A stretch of DNA of 44,876 nt from Bacteroidaceae bacterium. Its GTDB lineage: Bacteria > Bacteroidota > Bacteroidia > Bacteroidales > Bacteroidaceae. This document shows, piece after piece, positions 43,388 through 44,876 of the stretch. The notes under the pieces were generated by a model. That model saw only the letters and a list, made by a program, of their open reading frames with translations. It did not search any database and was not told where the DNA came from. How positions within the stretch are numbered: the stretch's first letter is position 1; each line of letters opens with the position of its first letter. The stretch spans positions 1 through 44,876 of the forward strand of contig JAFUHF010000046.1 of the NCBI GenBank assembly GCA_017468985.1, written 5' to 3'. The translations under genes and the position numbers were made by a program.

Positions 43388-44758
43388 TTATTTTGTATAG
43401 GCCGTTTGTTGCTTTTCAAAAGCCAATTGGTTGAGCCTTCCGCGCCACACCTCACCGGAACCACCGCAAACGAGCCAAACATAGTGTTCATCGTCGACGG
43501 CGGCACTCACACTGGTTGCCGGAATGCCACGTGGATGAACGTAAACATTCGCATTGGGTCTCCAATTGCGACCTGCATCTTCGCTGACATAAAACAAGCT
43601 CAACGTATCGTCTTTACATCCTAAATAGAGCAGGCGTTCGTCGTAACTGATCATGGAAGGCGATGGTAGGTGAGGCAATCCGTATGGTGTTCCGTCTATT
43701 CCGGAATATCTACTCCACACATCATTATTGTCTCCGCTTGCATCCACAAGTTTTTTCCACAATACCGTCTCTGCATTCTGGTTATATCCAGAGATGAGGA
43801 TATACTGAAATGCTTCATTGAAACTCATGGACATCACCACACTGCTTAAATGATTATTAGGGAGATCATCAAGCACAGGCTCCTGCGCATCACGCGTCCA
43901 GAGTAACCCGTTAGGCGAAGCATAAAAGCCTTCGTTTCCTATAGCATAAAGCGCATCGTCCGTGGACCCACAGATAAACTTCAAACCTAAAGAAGACTGA
44001 TCTGAAATTTCTGTCCATTCAACACCATCCTTCGACGTAACCACTTTGTATTGAGACACACCATAAAACGTCTGCTTAAAAAGACTGATGCCTGAAAGCT
44101 CATCCGGCACCTGACCTGTCAGAGCTTGACGCTCCCAGCCACCACTACTATAAGTTGTACGTTTGAAGGCATATCGTTCTGTGCCAGAAACGGCAAAAAC
44201 GTAGAGTTCACCATCCCTAACCATTGATTTCTTTACCTCCATGTTGGGCAAAGAGGGCTCAGAGGGCACCTGATTCCATGTGAAAGCCTGAGGATCTACC
44301 TTATGTACATTTACATGAATTCTATATGACTTTTTTCCTACTCCACTATACGGATAGCAGGTAAAGATTCGCGGATTTGTAAAATCCAAGGAATCTGATG
44401 CATTGAAGATAGTGTCATTTCCACTTTCTGTACGATAAGTCAACACTCCATCGGAAGTAATGGAAGAAAACACTACAGCTTTCACATTCGTACCTACGGG
44501 AAGAGAATCAGTGTTATATATTTCGCGGTTAAGCTGATCTATATACATTGGATAGTAACCGCCATAAAGAGATGTCACATAGCTGGTATCCTCTCCGGTC
44601 ACACGTTTAGTTTGAACCACACGGTGAAGTGTTCCAATCACCACATTCGTAATGGCACAATGATTCGAGAGTTCCAGATCATCAGTGTTTTCACTTTTCA
44701 TACACGACGTTGCAAGCAGGAAAGCACCGATCAGGGGCAAGAATATATTCAGTTTCAT
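43388..44758 (-). CDS. DUF6242-like lipoprotein with beta-propeller-type repeats
   Basis: 456 residues from the ATG at 44758 (MKLNIFLPLIGAFLLATSC, a lipoprotein signal); an ATG nine bases earlier is possible. The N-terminal 150 residues form a beta domain (GTLHRVVQTKRVTGEDTSY). From about 160 on, repeats such as KVVTSKDGVEWTEIS, GFYASPNGLLWTRDA and LFYVSEDAGRNWRPN resemble BNR/sialidase-type propeller blades. The DUF6242 name is from memory. It ends 5 bases before the DUF6089 gene and is probably the first gene of the uppS-bamA transcript. Confidence 0.8.
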   Translation of the reverse strand: MKLNIFLPLIGAFLLATSCMKSENTDDLELSNHCAITNVVIGTLHRVVQTKRVTGEDTSYVTSLYGGYYPMYIDQLNREIYNTDSLPVGTNVKAVVFSSITSDGVLTYRTESGNDTIFNASDSLDFTNPRIFTCYPYSGVGKKSYRIHVNVHKVDPQAFTWNQVPSEPSLPNMEVKKSMVRDGELYVFAVSGTERYAFKRTTYSSGGWERQALTGQVPDELSGISLFKQTFYGVSQYKVVTSKDGVEWTEISDQSSLGLKFICGSTDDALYAIGNEGFYASPNGLLWTRDAQEPVLDDLPNNHLSSVVMSMSFNEAFQYILISGYNQNAETVLWKKLVDASGDNNDVWSRYSGIDGTPYGLPHLPSPSMISYDERLLYLGCKDDTLSLFYVSEDAGRNWRPNANVYVHPRGIPATSVSAAVDDEHYVWLVCGGSGEVWRGRLNQLAFEKQQTAYTK

Positions 44759-44792
44759 ATCAGACATGTCTATGATCTCTTACAATAATGTG

Positions 44793-44800
44793 CAAAAATA
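44793..44800 (-). promoter_or_regulatory. -7 box of the DUF6242-uppS-bamA operon
   Basis: TATTTTTG followed by C on the minus strand, 34 bases before the ATG at 44758. The -33 element is unclear. Confidence 0.5.
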
Positions 44801-44876
44801 CAGACTTTTTGCTTCTTATAGTCTTATTTCGTGTTGTTTTATGTAAAAATCGGAAGCAGAAACTTTAAATCCGTAC

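Overview
The window is a piece of a Bacteroidales chromosome, most likely Prevotellaceae (order-level confidence high, family-level an inference). The evidence is the near-contiguous Bacteroidota set of outer-membrane and envelope genes (DUF6242 lipoprotein, DUF6089 barrel, uppS, bamA, two Skp/OmpH genes), BACON and fasciclin lipoproteins, a DPP-IV homologue, and repeated Bacteroidota-type promoters (-7 box TAnnTTTG, sometimes with a TTG about 19-20 bases upstream). No rRNA, tRNA, insertion sequence, integrase or CRISPR array was recognised.

Layout. 1-5329 (minus): the first 1776 codons of a giant multidomain protein (transglutaminase-like region, DUF4011, split SF1 helicase, Vsr/DUF559-like nuclease), the architecture proposed as a stand-alone anti-phage protein. 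A 550-base divergent region carries five copies of a 12-base motif. 5880-7316 (plus): a short AraC-type regulator joined stop-to-start to an unknown secreted protein. 7357-9790 (minus): a PqaA-like alpha/beta hydrolase and a GH43-like beta-propeller. 9975-12514 (plus): a secreted HELGH metalloprotease-like protein and a CorC/HlyC-type CNNM-CBS membrane protein.

12519-22093 (minus) is the division and cell wall cluster in the order mraZ, rsmH, ftsL-like, ftsI/PBP (with PASTA), murE, mraY, murD, ftsW. It stops after ftsW, only 4 bases from the convergent CorC-type gene; murG, murC, ftsQ, ftsA and ftsZ are not in this window. 22765-25727 (plus): a periplasmic cyclophilin and a fasciclin lipoprotein, closed by a perfect 15-bp hairpin shared with the convergent 25842-28992 (minus) pair encoding DPP-IV and an SGNH hydrolase. 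29161-32315 (plus): a MarR-GNAT fusion with its own candidate operator, then prmC, recX and a comF-like gene. 32409-32897 (minus): a small secreted FMN-binding protein with an ApbE-type flavinylation motif.

33130-33840 (plus): a BACON-like lipoprotein, followed by a non-coding region with three tandem 43-bp repeats and a decayed fourth. 34199-36647 (minus): a PurF-like protein that has lost the glutaminase cysteine, followed by a DUF4421-like protein. 36821-38074 (minus): a secreted phosphodiesterase/alkaline-phosphatase-fold enzyme. 38188-44758 (minus): the outer-membrane assembly cluster DUF6242, DUF6089, uppS, bamA, skp-1, skp-2. Most of the window is core envelope biology. The parts most worth a second look are the helicase-nuclease and its divergent promoter region, the 43-bp repeat array, the cysteine-less PurF paralogue, and the breakpoint after ftsW.
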